Origin: DATHBD01 sp035296325
Lineage (GTDB): Bacteria; Actinomycetota; Actinomycetes; Mycobacteriales; Micromonosporaceae
Length of the DNA: 64,000 nt
Reading direction: 5' to 3'
NCBI GenBank assembly: GCA_035296325.1
Contig: DATHBD010000060.1
Span: 193,804-257,803 of the forward strand
In this document: positions 25,474-33,236 of the stretch, one piece after another
Numbering within the stretch: position 1 is the first letter of the stretch
Layout of the letters: the number at the start of each line of letters is the position of its first letter
The notes under the pieces: generated by a model
What the model saw: the letters and a program-made list of their open reading frames with translations, nothing else
Database searches by the model: none
What the model was told of the DNA's origin: nothing
Made by a program: the position numbers and the translations under genes

Positions 25474-26495
25474 CGGCCGCGACGTTCCAGACGTTCCACC
25501 ACGCCTACGGCGCGGTACTACGCCACGTCCTCAACGACCGCGATTACGTGACGGCCGGACGGGGCAAGGACGCCTGGGAGTCCACCAACATCAGCTTTCG
25601 GCTGACCGACCCGGCCGACCGCGTCCCGTACCTCGCCGCGCGTCGCGCCAACATCGTGTTCAACCACGCCGAAGCACTGTGGTACCTCGCCGGCCGCGAC
25701 GACCTCGACATGATCGCCTACTACGCGCCCGGCCTACGGAAGTTGTCAGCGGACGGGGAGCGGCTGACCGGCACGGCGTACGGGCCGCGACTGTTCGCGG
25801 CGTCGGAGGCGGCCGGGTGCAGCCAGTTCGACCGGGTCCTCGACCTGTTGCGGGCCGACCCGGACAGCAAGCGCGCCGCGCTGCTGATCATGCAGCCTGA
25901 CGAGCTGCTCGACCCCACGAATCCCGACGTCGCGTGCACCCTCGGGTTGCAGCTCATGTTGCGAAACAACCGGTTACACATGTCGGCCTACATGCGCGGC
26001 AACGACGCCGTCATCGGACTGCTCGGCGACACGTTCGCGTTCACGTTCATCCAGGAGTTCGCCGCCAGGCTGCTCGGCGTAGAGGTGGGCACGTACACCC
26101 ACCACGTCGGCTCCATGCACATCAACGTCCTCGACCTGCCACAGGTCGCGGCGATGATCGCCGAGTACGACCAGGCAGCGGACCGGCCCGCGTTCCCCGT
26201 CGAGGTGATGCCGCCGGCAACGTCGTGGGCTGACCTGCACACGGTGTTCGCCTACGAGGAGGCGCTGCGGACCGACATGACCGCGCTCTCGCCGGCCGCG
26301 CTTGCCCGGGTGCCGCTGCACCCGTACTGGCGGCGAGTCCTGCGCCTGTTCGAGGTGTACCGCCAGATCGTCCACGAGCCGGACCACCCGGTCGACGCGG
26401 ACACCCTCGCCTCACCGCACCCCGGCCACCGATGGCTCATCGAACACCGATGGCCCGACCGGATGCCCGCTGCCGCTACGGCGGTCCGCGCATGA
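25467..26495 (+). CDS. divergent thymidylate-synthase-family enzyme (pyrimidine C5 methylase or hydroxymethylase)
   Basis: A 342-residue protein. Family features: TGTAYGPRLF (canonical GPVYGxQWR), DPDSKRAALLIMQP (Arg/Ser phosphate segment), the nucleophile Cys157 in DVACTLG, and AYMRGNDAVIGLLGDTF in place of the LYQRSxDxxLGxPFN block. Canonical residues are changed: Pro before Cys is Ala, His after it is Thr, the pyrimidine-selecting Asn position is Ala, and the HxxGDxHxY block reads HHVGSMHIN. These changes suggest a nucleotide other than dUMP, as in dCMP or CMP hydroxymethylases. It overlaps the glycosyltransferase by 7 bases and the NDK-like gene by 4. It is probably not the housekeeping ThyA. 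Confidence 0.85.
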   Translation: MLTAATFQTFHHAYGAVLRHVLNDRDYVTAGRGKDAWESTNISFRLTDPADRVPYLAARRANIVFNHAEALWYLAGRDDLDMIAYYAPGLRKLSADGERLTGTAYGPRLFAASEAAGCSQFDRVLDLLRADPDSKRAALLIMQPDELLDPTNPDVACTLGLQLMLRNNRLHMSAYMRGNDAVIGLLGDTFAFTFIQEFAARLLGVEVGTYTHHVGSMHINVLDLPQVAAMIAEYDQAADRPAFPVEVMPPATSWADLHTVFAYEEALRTDMTALSPAALARVPLHPYWRRVLRLFEVYRQIVHEPDHPVDADTLASPHPGHRWLIEHRWPDRMPAAATAVRA

Positions 26496-27043
26496 CCGCG
26501 CCCGTCGACCCCGCTGCGACACCAGCCTGCGTGGACTGGTCGAGGTGGACCGTCATCCTCCTCAAACCGGACTGTGTCGCCCGTGGACTGGTCAAACCGG
26601 TCCTGACCTGGCTCGGCACCGCAGTGACGCTGGTCGACCACCGGATCGTCACGGCGACCCAGGAGCAGATTTTCGCCCACTACCTCGATCTGCTCACCAC
26701 CCGCCGAGCGCACTTCACCTGGGTCGACGTGCGCGCGGACCTGCGACGCAACTACGTCGGCCAACGGGTCGGGATCGCGCTTGGCCACGGCGAGGACGCC
26801 GCCCCGCGCGTCCGTGCCATGCTCGGCGACTTCGACCCCGCACTTGCCGGCCCGAACACCATCCGGGGCCGGTTCGGCATCGACTCGCTGCGCCAAGCCC
26901 AGCGTGAGGCACGACTCATCCACAACGTCATCCACTCATCCGACGACCCGGACGGCGCCGAACGCGAGTTCGCGATCTGGTACGGCCCGGCCTGCGTCGA
27001 CCTCCTGCACGCCCCCACCCACCCCTTCGGGAGGACGCCATGA
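26492..27043 (+). CDS. nucleoside-diphosphate-kinase-like protein
   Basis: A 183-residue protein, longer than usual NDK (about 135-150). VILLKPDCVARGLV matches the NDK N-terminal strand. The catalytic histidine block is NVIHSSDDPDGAEREF with His148 (canonical NxxHGSDSxxxAxxE), and the loop RGRFGIDS precedes it. Ser replaces the Gly after His. It should phosphorylate a nucleoside diphosphate at the gamma position, or it could have been adapted to the modified nucleotide made next door. ATGA overlaps on both sides couple it to the thymidylate-synthase-like and radical SAM genes. ATG 26492 was preferred over upstream in-frame starts for that reason. Confidence 0.85.
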   Translation: MTAPVDPAATPACVDWSRWTVILLKPDCVARGLVKPVLTWLGTAVTLVDHRIVTATQEQIFAHYLDLLTTRRAHFTWVDVRADLRRNYVGQRVGIALGHGEDAAPRVRAMLGDFDPALAGPNTIRGRFGIDSLRQAQREARLIHNVIHSSDDPDGAEREFAIWYGPACVDLLHAPTHPFGRTP

Positions 27044-28284
27044 CGACCGTCGAACCAACCATCGCCGCCGGGCCGCGCCTACTACCGATCATGCCGGCCG
27101 AACAGCAAGCCGCCCTGGACCCGTACATGGCGACCATCGTCGGGTACCGCAAGAGCGGCCTGAGCCTCAACCACATCATCGGCTGCCCGCTGGACTGCGG
27201 GTACTGCGTACGCCACTTCTGGGGCAACTTCGAGGTCAAGATCCCCAACCTGCTCGTCACCACCGAACAGGCGATCGACCTGCTGATCAGCCACCATGCA
27301 TTCCAGCCGCACACCACGCCGATCCAGGTGTTCAACAAGGCCACCGACCCGTTCCTCCCCGGCGTCAAGCCGCACCTGTTCCAGGTGCTGCAAACCCTGG
27401 ACGATCTCGGCTACACCAACCACGTCCTGGTGATCACCAGGTTCAAGGTCACCGAGGTCGACATGGCTGTCCTGGAACGACTGCGCCACATCCGGGTCAC
27501 CCTGCTGTTCACCTACTCCGGGATCAGCGATGCGCGGGTCGAGCCGATCGCCAAGAGCACCATCACGGTCGACTCGATCCGTACCGCGGCCAAACACAGC
27601 CGCCGTACCGGCGTGGTGCTGTACTGGCGCCCGATCGTGCCCGGCTGGAACGACGCCCCCGAGACGATGGCGCACGTCCTCGACGTCGGCAGCCTCGCCG
27701 ACGCGATCGTGTTCACCGGCTATTACCACAAGCCCGAAAACGCCGACTACCTCCGCAGCGCCGGAGTCGACGTCCCGTTCGGCGAGGACTACCACCGCCG
27801 CAAAGTCATGCCCGGCGACCTGGACGCCAAGGTCATCGCCGCGTGGCGCGCATCGGGGGTGTCCACGCCGCTGTTCCGCAAGACCTCGTGCGGGGTCGCG
27901 TACGCCCACGAAGCGCCCGACTACAACGGCCACTGGGGCGTCCGCGAAATCTGCGACATCTGCCCGGAATCTCAGCGCAAACGGTGCGCCGACGACTATC
28001 GCCGGCCGGCCCCGAGCGAGGTCCAAGGCGCGCTCGACCTGTTCGGCTACGACAGCCATTACCTCATCGATGAGGGGCACGTCTGGACCCACGGGCTCGG
28101 CGAGCAACGCCGCTACGCCATCCAGCACACCCTGCGGCACCAAATCTGGGAACTGGACCAGCCGCACTACCTCCACGCGCACGGTCGGTCCCTGCTCGGC
28201 CACCAGGCCGACCCCGATCAGGCCGCACACATCACGGCAGTGCGTACCGAGTTTGAGCACGCCGCACGGTATGAAGACGACTAA
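27040..28284 (+). CDS. radical SAM enzyme with C-terminal cysteine cluster
   Basis: A 414-residue radical SAM protein. The [4Fe-4S] motif CPLDCGYC (Cys49, 53, 56) fits CxxxCxxC, and the surrounding sequence (GYRKSGLSLNHIIGCPLDCG, then QVFNKATDPFLPG) resembles the photolyase-like SPL group. A second cysteine set near the C-terminus (KTSCGVAYA, then REICDICPESQRKRC) may hold an auxiliary cluster or zinc. Start ATG lies inside the NDK-like stop. With a pyrimidine-modifying enzyme and a glycosyltransferase in the same operon, it may act on a nucleotide or on DNA. The substrate is not known. Confidence 0.85.
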   Translation: MTTVEPTIAAGPRLLPIMPAEQQAALDPYMATIVGYRKSGLSLNHIIGCPLDCGYCVRHFWGNFEVKIPNLLVTTEQAIDLLISHHAFQPHTTPIQVFNKATDPFLPGVKPHLFQVLQTLDDLGYTNHVLVITRFKVTEVDMAVLERLRHIRVTLLFTYSGISDARVEPIAKSTITVDSIRTAAKHSRRTGVVLYWRPIVPGWNDAPETMAHVLDVGSLADAIVFTGYYHKPENADYLRSAGVDVPFGEDYHRRKVMPGDLDAKVIAAWRASGVSTPLFRKTSCGVAYAHEAPDYNGHWGVREICDICPESQRKRCADDYRRPAPSEVQGALDLFGYDSHYLIDEGHVWTHGLGEQRRYAIQHTLRHQIWELDQPHYLHAHGRSLLGHQADPDQAAHITAVRTEFEHAARYEDD

Positions 28285-28310
28285 CACCAGCGAAGCGGAA
28301 GGCGGCGGGG

Positions 28311-28964
28311 ATGAGCCAGCGAGGCGGTACCTGGCGCGACGCCCAACTCGTGGCGCTCGACCTGGAGGGAAGCGGCGCGCAGGATCGCGACGCCGAAGCC
28401 ATCCTGGAGATCGCCGCCGTGCCGATCGTCTCCGGCGAGCCCGCCGTATCCGCCGGCTACTGCACCATGGTCAACCCAGGCCGACCCATCGCGAACAAGC
28501 CGTGGATCTCGCCTGGGTTGACCAACGCCGTCCTCGACCTCGCCCCTCACCTCGCGGCCGTGGAGCCGATCCTCGCCCGGCTCATCAACGGCCGGGTGCT
28601 GGTCGGCCACAACATCAACGTGGACTGGCGACTGTTGCACCGCCGCTGTCCCGCCATCAGCCCATCCGGCCTGCTCGACACCCTCAAACTCGCCCGCCAC
28701 GTCGGCGTGGGGGAGCGCAAGTCGCTCGGCGCACTGCTCACCGAACTGGAACTGACGACCGCAGTCACCGCCAAAGCCCCCACCAGCCAGCCACACCGAG
28801 CGCTCTGGGACACCATCGGCGCCGCCATGCTCCTACGCGAACTGGTCACCCGCGGATGGAACCGCGAGCCCACACTTGATGAGCTGCTGACCGTTGCGGG
28901 CGTCCCAACGGAAGGTCGGCGGGACCGGGCCGATCATCACCAACCAAGCCTTCTCGACCTTTGA
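28311..28964 (+). CDS. DEDD-family 3'-5' exonuclease
   Basis: A 217-residue DnaQ-like protein. Exo I is ALDLEGSG (D and E), Exo II is VGHNINVDWRLLHRR, and Exo III is SQPHRALWDTIGA with H and D five residues apart, so all four metal ligands and the general base are present. It begins 26 bp after the radical SAM gene with a G-rich site upstream. In this setting it may trim or proofread nucleic acid containing or lacking the proposed modification. It could also act on RNA, as in the RNase T/oligoribonuclease branch. Confidence 0.88.
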   Translation: MSQRGGTWRDAQLVALDLEGSGAQDRDAEAILEIAAVPIVSGEPAVSAGYCTMVNPGRPIANKPWISPGLTNAVLDLAPHLAAVEPILARLINGRVLVGHNINVDWRLLHRRCPAISPSGLLDTLKLARHVGVGERKSLGALLTELELTTAVTAKAPTSQPHRALWDTIGAAMLLRELVTRGWNREPTLDELLTVAGVPTEGRRDRADHHQPSLLDL

Positions 28965-29129
28965 CGTGGCCCGAGGCGATCTGGCTGCGACAGTGCATAC
29001 AACGCTTCAACAAGGGCAAGTTGGCGCTCGTCGCCTCCGACGCGTGTTTCCTCTGGTGAAGTCCCAACAGCGCAGACCGGGGTGTTGCTGGTGCAACACG
29101 ACAAAGCTGACAGTCGGAAGGTGATCGAG

Positions 29130-29567
29130 ATGACCCACCGGCATCGCACCCCGGTCGACGTGCTGATCCTGGTCATCAGCGATGGCAAGGTCTTGCTCAC
29201 CGAGCGAGCCGGCAACATCTACCTCTCGGGACACTGGGCCATCCCCGGCGGTCACGTCGAGGCAGAAGAGGACGTCGTCAGCGCAGCCATCCGGGAGGTA
29301 CAAGAGGAAGTCGGCATCCATGTCGCGTCCACCGACCTCCACTTCGTTGGCGTCACGCACCATCGGCCCCCGCGCGGCGACGCTCGCGTGGGCTTCGGGT
29401 TCGTCGCCACCAGGTGGTCTGGACAGCCGACCAACATGGAACCAGCGAAATGCTCGCAGCTTGCGTGGTTCCCGCCGACGACGCTCCCCGAGCCGACGAT
29501 GGAGTACACCCAGGAAATCGTTCGGCTCTACCTGAAGCAGGAGACATTCTCTCTGCATGGGTGGTGA
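29130..29567 (+). CDS. Nudix hydrolase
   Basis: About 145 residues from ATG 29130, which has GGAAGG nine bases upstream; the frame is open to 29082 but without a site. The Nudix box is GGHVEAEEDVVSAAIREVQEEVG, with all the usual Glu ligands. Length and layout suit the MutT-like nucleotide-sanitising group. It follows the exonuclease by about 165 bp. Together the two could remove unwanted nucleotides produced by the modification enzymes, but a link is only positional. Confidence 0.88.
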   Translation: MTHRHRTPVDVLILVISDGKVLLTERAGNIYLSGHWAIPGGHVEAEEDVVSAAIREVQEEVGIHVASTDLHFVGVTHHRPPRGDARVGFGFVATRWSGQPTNMEPAKCSQLAWFPPTTLPEPTMEYTQEIVRLYLKQETFSLHGW

Positions 29568-29699
29568 GGAGGCACGAGGGCCGAAGTCCGGCCATACCGA
29601 CCCGGACTATCGCGACGCGAGCACCAAGTCCCTGCCGCCACCCCGCTTACAGATGCTATTGCCCGCTCCGGCGCCGCGACGTCGGTGGTCATTTCGGCA

Positions 29700-30455
29700 A
29701 TGATGGCCGACATGGACGTAGCCGAGGTCGAAGTTGTCGTCGCCCATAACGAGCGCGCGACCCTGCGCGTCGGCGAAGTATTCCTGAAGATTGACGCTGA
29801 CCAGGCCCGCACCGACGTCGAGGTGGAGGCGATGGCGATGGCGCCGATCCCGACCCCGACGATCCTGTGGCGCAAGCCGCCCGTGCTCGCGCTCGCCGCT
29901 CTCCCGGGGACGGCACTCGGTCACCTCGGCGAGCCGTCGACCGCTTCGTCGGCCGCGTGGGCCGCGGCGGGTGCCGCCGCTCGGATGCTGCACGATGCGC
30001 CGCTGCCGCCATGGCCCGGTCGGAGCCTCGACGAGCTCGCATCGCGGCTCGCCGACGAGTGCGAGTGGCTGGTCGCCAACGACGTCCTTCCCGTCGACGT
30101 GGTCACCCGCAACCGCCGGCGCGCCGAGACTGCGCTTCGGCCATGTACACCGGTGTTCATCCACGGCGACCTGCAGGTCGACCACGTCTTCGTGGCCGGC
30201 GACGAGGTCATCGGCGTCGTCGACTGGTCCGAGGCGTCGCAGGGCGACGCGCTGTTTGACCTCGCCATCCTCACGCTCGGACACGAGGAGCACCTTGGCG
30301 ACGTCGTCGCCGGCTACGGCACCGACGTCGACCGCGACCTCATCCGCGCATGGTGGTCGTTGCGATGCCTGACCAACGTACGCTGGCTGGCCGAGCACGG
30401 TTACGGCTCGCCGGACGAGTTCCCGGAGGTCGCCGTCCTGCGGTCCGGTCCGTGA
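29700..30455 (+). CDS. aminoglycoside-phosphotransferase-fold kinase
   Basis: About 251 residues (start uncertain among GTG 29685, ATG 29700 and ATG 29712; none has a clear ribosome binding site). The Brenner motif is FIHGDLQVDHVFV (catalytic Asp) and the metal motif is VVDWSEASQGD. An N-terminal lobe with DVEVEAMAMA precedes it. Such enzymes phosphorylate small molecules such as aminoglycosides, homoserine or choline. Another APH-fold gene lies just downstream on the other strand. Either could tailor or inactivate a nucleoside or an antibiotic. Confidence 0.8.
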   Translation: MMADMDVAEVEVVVAHNERATLRVGEVFLKIDADQARTDVEVEAMAMAPIPTPTILWRKPPVLALAALPGTALGHLGEPSTASSAAWAAAGAAARMLHDAPLPPWPGRSLDELASRLADECEWLVANDVLPVDVVTRNRRRAETALRPCTPVFIHGDLQVDHVFVAGDEVIGVVDWSEASQGDALFDLAILTLGHEEHLGDVVAGYGTDVDRDLIRAWWSLRCLTNVRWLAEHGYGSPDEFPEVAVLRSGP

Positions 30456-30557
30456 GGCTGCACGAGCCCGGCTGGGTGTCCGGTCCGTTTCCGGGCAGCT
30501 ATGTATCAGCGCGGTGGTCGCCCCCTCGACGGCGGCGCACTCTCGCGATGAAGGGCG

Positions 30558-31547
30558 TCAACCACGGTGCCCTTCCAGCGCGGCGAGTTCCGCTTCGACC
30601 AGCGGGTTCAGTAGAGCCCGCCGGGCCTCGGCGGAGGAACCGGTCATGCCTCGACTCGGCATCTCGACCAGCATGATCAGGTACAGGTGGAGGCGGTACA
30701 GCGTCAGCCGGCGACGCGCCGTCTCATCGAAGATGACTGGCTCGCCACTTTCCGCAACGTAGCCGCGCAGGAACGGATGTGCCGGCTCATCCTCGATGCG
30801 GCGCAGCAGGCAGGGGGAGACGAAGTCGAGCAGCCGGTCGCCGTACAGGTGGCGCTCGCCGTCGACGAGTCCGGTCAGCCGGGTGGTCCCGTGGGAGGTG
30901 ACGGCGGCCAGCAGGTTGCCGTCCCAGAGGTCGAAGTGCAGCAGCGCCGGCCGGGTGACGGCGTCGAGGATGGGCGCGTGCCTGGCGACCAGGCCACGGA
31001 TGCGCTCGGGGCGGGCCGGCAGCGCGACGTTCCACGCGACGGCGTCCGCGAGGATCTCGTCCATGATGGATACGAAGGCTTGCCGCCAGGTCGCGCCGTG
31101 TGTGCGGTCGCCGCTGTAGCCGTACCGGTCGCCGGTGAGGCGATGAAGCCGCGCCACGGCGGCGCCAGCGTCATATCGGGCTCCAGCGTCGTCCACCGCC
31201 GAGGGCAGATCGGGCAATGCCGTTCCGTCCAGGTAACTGGTGAAGAGCCAGTCCCCGTCGAGCACGTCCGAATCGGTGCCATGGTCCAGCACCTCCGGCA
31301 CGGGTGCGCCGGCATCGCGGGCCGTTCGAAAGTAGGCCGCCTCGGCAGCGACGAGGCCCTTCTCGTACGAGAGCAGGGGCACCCCCGGTGGCGGGCCCAC
31401 TTTCAGGACGGTGTCGCGGCCGTCAGCGAGCCGGACCCGCCATACCGCCGCGAATCCGCCGCCGGCCAGCGGTGCGGCGTGAGCCACAGCCGCGCGCGGC
31501 CCGAACGACGCTCGCGCGAGCGCAGCGACATCGTCGGAGGTGAGCAT
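30558..31547 (-). CDS. APH/fructosamine-kinase-fold phosphotransferase
   Basis: A 329-residue protein from ATG 31547. ATP-lobe features are FAAVWRVRLADGRDTVLKVG. The catalytic loop is HFDLWDGNLL (H-D-N pattern with Phe between) and the metal loop is GLVDGERHLYGDRLLDF. The frame is open 102 bases further upstream (to 31649) without a site. It is convergent with the previous kinase gene and separated from it by about 100 bp. The substrate is unknown; the segment HFDLWDGN is the form I associate with the MTR-kinase/choline-kinase branch. Confidence 0.85.
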   Translation of the reverse strand: MLTSDDVAALARASFGPRAAVAHAAPLAGGGFAAVWRVRLADGRDTVLKVGPPPGVPLLSYEKGLVAAEAAYFRTARDAGAPVPEVLDHGTDSDVLDGDWLFTSYLDGTALPDLPSAVDDAGARYDAGAAVARLHRLTGDRYGYSGDRTHGATWRQAFVSIMDEILADAVAWNVALPARPERIRGLVARHAPILDAVTRPALLHFDLWDGNLLAAVTSHGTTRLTGLVDGERHLYGDRLLDFVSPCLLRRIEDEPAHPFLRGYVAESGEPVIFDETARRRLTLYRLHLYLIMLVEMPSRGMTGSSAEARRALLNPLVEAELAALEGHRG

Positions 31548-31774
31548 GCGCTGGGTGGGGCTGAGTGGAACCACGGTCCGATCCCACCACAGCGCTGATC
31601 CAAGCCCTGAACCGCACCTGTCCGGAGCGCGACTCACTACGCTCGCCACCTACCGGCTCGAGTCGTCAGGGCAGACGGACGGGGCGTGCGCTGGGCGGCG
31701 TCAGGTATCCGCCGTACGGTGGGATCCTTCATGCCGGCAGGGTCGCGTTCCTTCGGCGTGATACCTGATGGCTG

Positions 31775-32557
31775 ATGAGGAGAGGTGCGGCCGCAGTGGA
31801 CCCACGTCGGCATCGGGCAGGGCGTAGCGGGGCGGGCAAGTGGACCCGACGCCGGAAGGTGCTCCTGGCCGTGGTGCTCAGTGTCGCGCTCGTCGGCACG
31901 GTCGCCGGAGCCGCGCGGGCATTCCCCACCGTAGCGGCAACGACCTGTCCCACCTGCTACGGAATGGAGGAGTTGCAACCTGACCTTTACGTGGAGCGGA
32001 ACCTGTCCGCCGACCGTCACCAACAGGTCGTTGATTTTGCCGACGCGGCGCGCCGGCTCATTCACGACTTCTATGGCAGCCGAGACAGCTCTCCGCGCAT
32101 TCTCGCCTGCACGACAGAAACCTGCTATCGCCGCATCGGCGGTGGCAGGGAGCGAGGCGTGGCAGTGCTCAACCGGGCCATCATTCTGTCACCGCGCGGG
32201 CTGGACCCGGTGATCGCGTCACACGAGATGTCCCATGTGGAACTGCACCATCGACTCGGGTGGCGCTCCGAAGGTGTTCCACAGTGGTTTGACGAAGGAC
32301 TCGCTGTCGTCGTCTCGAACGACCCACGCTATCTTGGACCGTCGCCGGACCGGTGCAAGGTCGACGCGGACGGCGCTCTGCCGGAGACGCTGCACCAATG
32401 GCTCGACGCGGCGCGCGCCGACGAACAGGTCTACGCCAGGTCCGCCTGCCGGGTGGTCAGGTGGATGGACGCGAACGGCGGACCGGCAGCCGTCCGCAAG
32501 CTGATCGAGCAGCTGAACTCTGGAAACAAATTCGATGCGGTCATGACGAGTCGATGA
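31775..32557 (+). CDS. secreted or membrane-anchored gluzincin (peptidase MA-like)
   Basis: A 260-residue protein. One hydrophobic segment (RKVLLAVVLSVALVGTVAGAARA) after a basic N-terminus is a signal peptide or anchor. The zinc motif is SHEMSHVELHH (HExxH), and a downstream Glu lies in PQWFDEGLAV, the gluzincin arrangement seen in peptidase MA proteins. A pair of Cys (TCPTC) after the anchor may form a disulfide. GTG 31796 behind AGGAGAGG is an alternative start that would shorten the basic tail. It lies alone. The substrate is unknown. Confidence 0.8.
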   Translation: MRRGAAAVDPRRHRAGRSGAGKWTRRRKVLLAVVLSVALVGTVAGAARAFPTVAATTCPTCYGMEELQPDLYVERNLSADRHQQVVDFADAARRLIHDFYGSRDSSPRILACTTETCYRRIGGGRERGVAVLNRAIILSPRGLDPVIASHEMSHVELHHRLGWRSEGVPQWFDEGLAVVVSNDPRYLGPSPDRCKVDADGALPETLHQWLDAARADEQVYARSACRVVRWMDANGGPAAVRKLIEQLNSGNKFDAVMTSR

Positions 32558-32807
32558 TCTCGTGCATCGTCATGGCGTTGGCTTACGATGACCTGGCCGG
32601 ATCAGCTGCGCTTCCGGGTGCCCATGATGAGTTGCGATGCGAGAAAAGCCAGCAACGCAACACCGCGAAGGAGAAGGCCGTCACGACCCTGGATCTGCTT
32701 GACCCGCGTCAGGTGGATCCGGTCAGTGCTGACGTCGTCACCCTGGTCGGAACCACAGGGATGTAGTTCGGTGATCTTGCCGGCAAGGCCTTGACCAGGG
32801 TAAACGC
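32558..32807. other. intergenic stretch with an orphan Shine-Dalgarno site
   Basis: No supported gene. An AAGGAG site (32668-32673) precedes an open stretch of 29 codons (32680-32766, TTLDLLDP to VGTTGM) that has no ATG, GTG or TTG start at the right distance. This may be a decayed small gene or chance. The next start codon is ATG 32808. Confidence 0.3.
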
Positions 32808-32941
32808 ATGAGCATCAATGAAGTGTGCGGCTGGTGCTCGGGCATGGTGAATGTCAGGTCGAGGCGATCGTGCCCGACCGCGGCACCGGCCTGCGCGAAT
32901 GTCTCGAGGCGCTCGACTCCATCCACAACGGGTGCGGGTGA
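32808..32941 (+). pseudogene. short Cys-containing ORF split by an apparent frameshift
   Basis: ATG 32808 begins MSINEVCGWCSG and then drifts into Arg/Ser-rich sequence. The other frame from about 32843 reads as a plausible protein end (GECQVEAIVPDRGTGLREC, then LEALDSIHNGCG) with TGA 32939-32941 overlapping the ATG of the next gene. One missing base near 32842 would join CGWCSG to this frame. An alternative is a 38-codon ORF from GTG 32825. Sequence error, a real mutation or a small separate ORF cannot be told apart here. Confidence 0.45.
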
Positions 32942-33159
32942 TGGCCGCGATGCCTGGCCCCGCGCGGGTCGAGGGCGCGATGCAGACGCCGGACGGGCAG
33001 TGGCGCGTCGAGGCGGTGCGGCGCGGCGCCACGCGCTGGTACCGGATCCTGCACGGTGACAACGAGATGGACTGGCTCACAATCGCCGCGGTGCAACGGA
33101 TCCTCGCCGAGGTCGGCGTCGACATGGCCGATCTCAGTGAGATCGACCCGGCCGCCTGA
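32941..33159 (+). CDS. small hypothetical protein
   Basis: A 72-residue protein starting at ATG 32941, whose first base is the last base of the preceding TGA (TGATG coupling). The core WRVEAVRRGATRWYRILHGD, then MDWLTIAAVQRILAEVGVDM, looks like a compact beta-hairpin plus helix fold with many aromatic and basic residues. I recognise no named family. Coupling to the split ORF suggests they once formed a pair. Confidence 0.6.
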   Translation: MAAMPGPARVEGAMQTPDGQWRVEAVRRGATRWYRILHGDNEMDWLTIAAVQRILAEVGVDMADLSEIDPAA

Positions 33160-33236
33160 GCTGGTCTCGATCACGTCGGGAGGAGCCGGACGCCAGCGCC
33201 ACCGGCAGGGCCGTCCCCATGCAGGCGCCCCAGCGG

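Noticed and set aside
27082..28287. 401-codon minus-strand frame covering the radical SAM gene
   Set aside because: The plus-strand gene has the CxxxCxxC motif and start/stop overlap with its neighbours; the minus reading has no domain.
32680..32766. 29-codon peptide with a good Shine-Dalgarno, thought of as a RiPP precursor
   Set aside because: No start codon at the required place and no modification enzyme next to it.
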